The translations under genes were made by a program, and so were the position numbers. DNA of 51,711 nt from Bacteroidota bacterium. Its GTDB lineage: Bacteria > Bacteroidota > Bacteroidia > Bacteroidales > Prolixibacteraceae. Positions 50,465-51,711 of the stretch are shown piece by piece (positions within the stretch are counted from its first letter, which is position 1; each line of letters starts with the position of its first letter). Below the pieces are notes generated by a model, which saw nothing but the letters and a program-made list of their open reading frames with translations, did no database searches and was not told where the DNA came from. The DNA lies in NCBI GenBank assembly GCA_023428545.1, contig JAEYXH010000017.1, forward strand, positions 1 to 51,711. Reading direction: 5' to 3'.

Positions 50465-51711
50465 ATGGAAACATTCATCGTGTTTTTAATCAAGGCATCT
50501 ATCGGAACAATCCTGTTTTATCTGGTATACTGGTTTTTCCTTAGGCACGAAACATACCACAATGCCAACCGCTGGTTTTTGTTGTCAGCGCTATTCACAT
50601 CAGTTTTAATACCCCTGTTCCCCGTTCAATACACATTGTTGGTTGAGCAAGGCAATGCCTCCAACCTGTTTGTTGCCATACCCGATAGCTTTAAAAATAT
50701 TCCGGTAATTAACGGGCAAGATCAGGCTCCCATAGGATCTATTGATTGGCAACAGGCGATTCTGCTGGTTTATTTTACAGGTGCGACCATCTTTTTATTG
50801 CGCCTTTTAACCCAAACCATCATCCTGATCCAGTTAATGTTTAAAAACCGGATCAAGCCTAAGGAAGGCATCCATATTGTTGAAAACGAAAAGTACGGAC
50901 TACCATTTTCGTTTTTCAATGTAGTTTTTATCAATCCTAAATTTCATACACAGGAGAACCTGCAAGAAATTCTGGCTCACGAAAAAGTGCACATTCGTGA
51001 GAAACACTGGTTCGACCTGCTTTTCATAGAACTGTTAACAGTCATCTTTTGGTTTAACCCGTTCATTTGGTTTTTCGAACGGTCGATCAAACAAAATCAC
51101 GAGTATCTGGCCGATAAGGGTGTTCTTGCGCAGGGACACCCGGTGGGCCGGTATCAGGCTTTATTAATTAACCAGTTAATGGGCATGCAGATCATTGGAG
51201 TTACCAATAACCTGAATTTTGCCCTTAACACAAATCGATTAAAAATGATGACGAAAACGAAAACATCCCGCCTTGGCAGGATAAAATTCATGTGGGCATT
51301 GCCCGCTATTGCGCTGCTGATGTTTGCTTTTGCCGAACCGGCTTACAAAGTGAACAAGGGTGAACCTGCTGATCCAGTTTCGGCATTGAAGCAAGGTGAA
51401 AAAGAGTTTGTTGTGAAAGGGAAAGTGGTACAGGAAGAAACCGGGAAACCATTGCCCGGGACTTCAGTAATCATCAAAGGAACCATGGTGGGAACAGTTT
51501 CCGACATTGATGGAAATTTCACCCTGGTTGATCCCAATCCAAAAAAAGGTGAAAATGGAGGGTATTCTACCGAAGTGGTCTTATCTTTTGTAGGCAGGGA
51601 AACGAAGGTAATAAATGCCTATTCGGTTGCAAATGAAATGGCCATTACAGTCCCTGATATCAAAATGAAGGAAGGAGTATTTGTAATTAATCCGAATGAC
51701 CTGATAGCACC
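50465..51711 (+). CDS. M56 (BlaR1-like) membrane metallopeptidase, 3' end beyond window
   Basis: At least 415 residues; the frame runs off the window. Hydrophobic helices are at about 5-25, 37-55 and 98-125. The zinc motif HEKVH is at about 172-176 with a third ligand in NHEYLADKG. A fourth helix lies near 280 (MWALPAIALLMFAFAEPA). After that a CarboxypepD_reg-like periplasmic domain starts (VVKGKVVQEETGKPLPGTSVIIKGT), in place of the penicillin-binding sensor of BlaR1. It probably senses an envelope signal and inactivates the adjacent BlaI-type repressor; the signal is unknown. Confidence 0.9.
   Translation, partial: METFIVFLIKASIGTILFYLVYWFFLRHETYHNANRWFLLSALFTSVLIPLFPVQYTLLVEQGNASNLFVAIPDSFKNIPVINGQDQAPIGSIDWQQAILLVYFTGATIFLLRLLTQTIILIQLMFKNRIKPKEGIHIVENEKYGLPFSFFNVVFINPKFHTQENLQEILAHEKVHIREKHWFDLLFIELLTVIFWFNPFIWFFERSIKQNHEYLADKGVLAQGHPVGRYQALLINQLMGMQIIGVTNNLNFALNTNRLKMMTKTKTSRLGRIKFMWALPAIALLMFAFAEPAYKVNKGEPADPVSALKQGEKEFVVKGKVVQEETGKPLPGTSVIIKGTMVGTVSDIDGNFTLVDPNPKKGENGGYSTEVVLSFVGRETKVINAYSVANEMAITVPDIKMKEGVFVINPNDLIA

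Overview
The window looks like a chromosomal piece of a Bacteroidota bacterium, probably Bacteroidales/Marinilabiliales-like. This rests on gene content (STN-type TonB receptor, DUF4249, DUF5916, LVIVD repeats, ECF sigma followed by a barrel-type anti-sigma candidate, M56 peptidase with a carboxypeptidase-regulatory domain) and on many TAnnTTTG-type -7 promoter elements. No rRNA or CRISPR was seen; there is one intact tRNA (Asn, GTT).

Layout. 1-2.9 kb (minus): sugar-type class II aldolase/SDR fusion, cut by the window edge, translationally coupled to a PHP-domain protein. 3.0-3.9 kb: M23+LysM cell-wall endopeptidase. 4.0-7.8 kb (minus): fused E1 alpha/beta and E2 of a 2-oxoacid dehydrogenase, divergent from a GntR/UTRA regulator, with two matching operator-like sites in between. 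9-10.3 kb: aspartate kinase. 10.7-19.1 kb (minus): a six-gene envelope cluster with TonB receptor, DUF4249 lipoprotein, MG2-like protein, a secreted unknown, a barrel protein and an LVIVD lipoprotein. 19.4-22.0 kb: M14 peptidase split by one in-frame TAA. 22-25.4 kb: ECF sigma/anti-sigma pair divergent from a serpin, with back-to-back ECF-type promoters. 25.6-29.5 kb: lytic transglycosylase, a CarboxypepD_reg-like protein and a DUF5916 protein. 29.9-34.8 kb: metH, a small membrane protein and metF, behind a strongly structured leader.

35.13-43.84 kb is an AT-rich 8.7-kb integrative element inserted in the 3' end of tRNA-Asn. It has a 17-bp att duplication, paired 11-bp repeats near both ends (likely integrase arm sites), a tyrosine recombinase, an XRE repressor with divergent operators, an excisionase-like HTH, a helicase/ATPase, a CHC2-type primase and an array of about eleven 9-bp iterons that looks like a replication origin. 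There is no recognisable relaxase, capsid or transposase. Its cargo is an overlapping trio: a ribbon-helix-helix protein, a RimK-like ATP-grasp ligase with an unusual tail, and an unknown 220-residue protein. This trio is the best candidate for an undescribed system.

43.8-47.5 kb carries a second DUF5916 gene broken by a frameshift in an A6 run and a small membrane protein. It ends in a second tRNA-3'-end-like scar followed by an orphan plus-strand terminator, suggesting an older insertion at the same tRNA. 47.5-49.8 kb (minus): DUF5009-type membrane acyltransferase and an amidohydrolase lipoprotein. 50.0 kb to the end: BlaI-type repressor with operators over its own promoter, and an M56 (BlaR1-like) sensor peptidase cut by the window edge.

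All calls come from reading the sequence and from memory of families. No database search was run.
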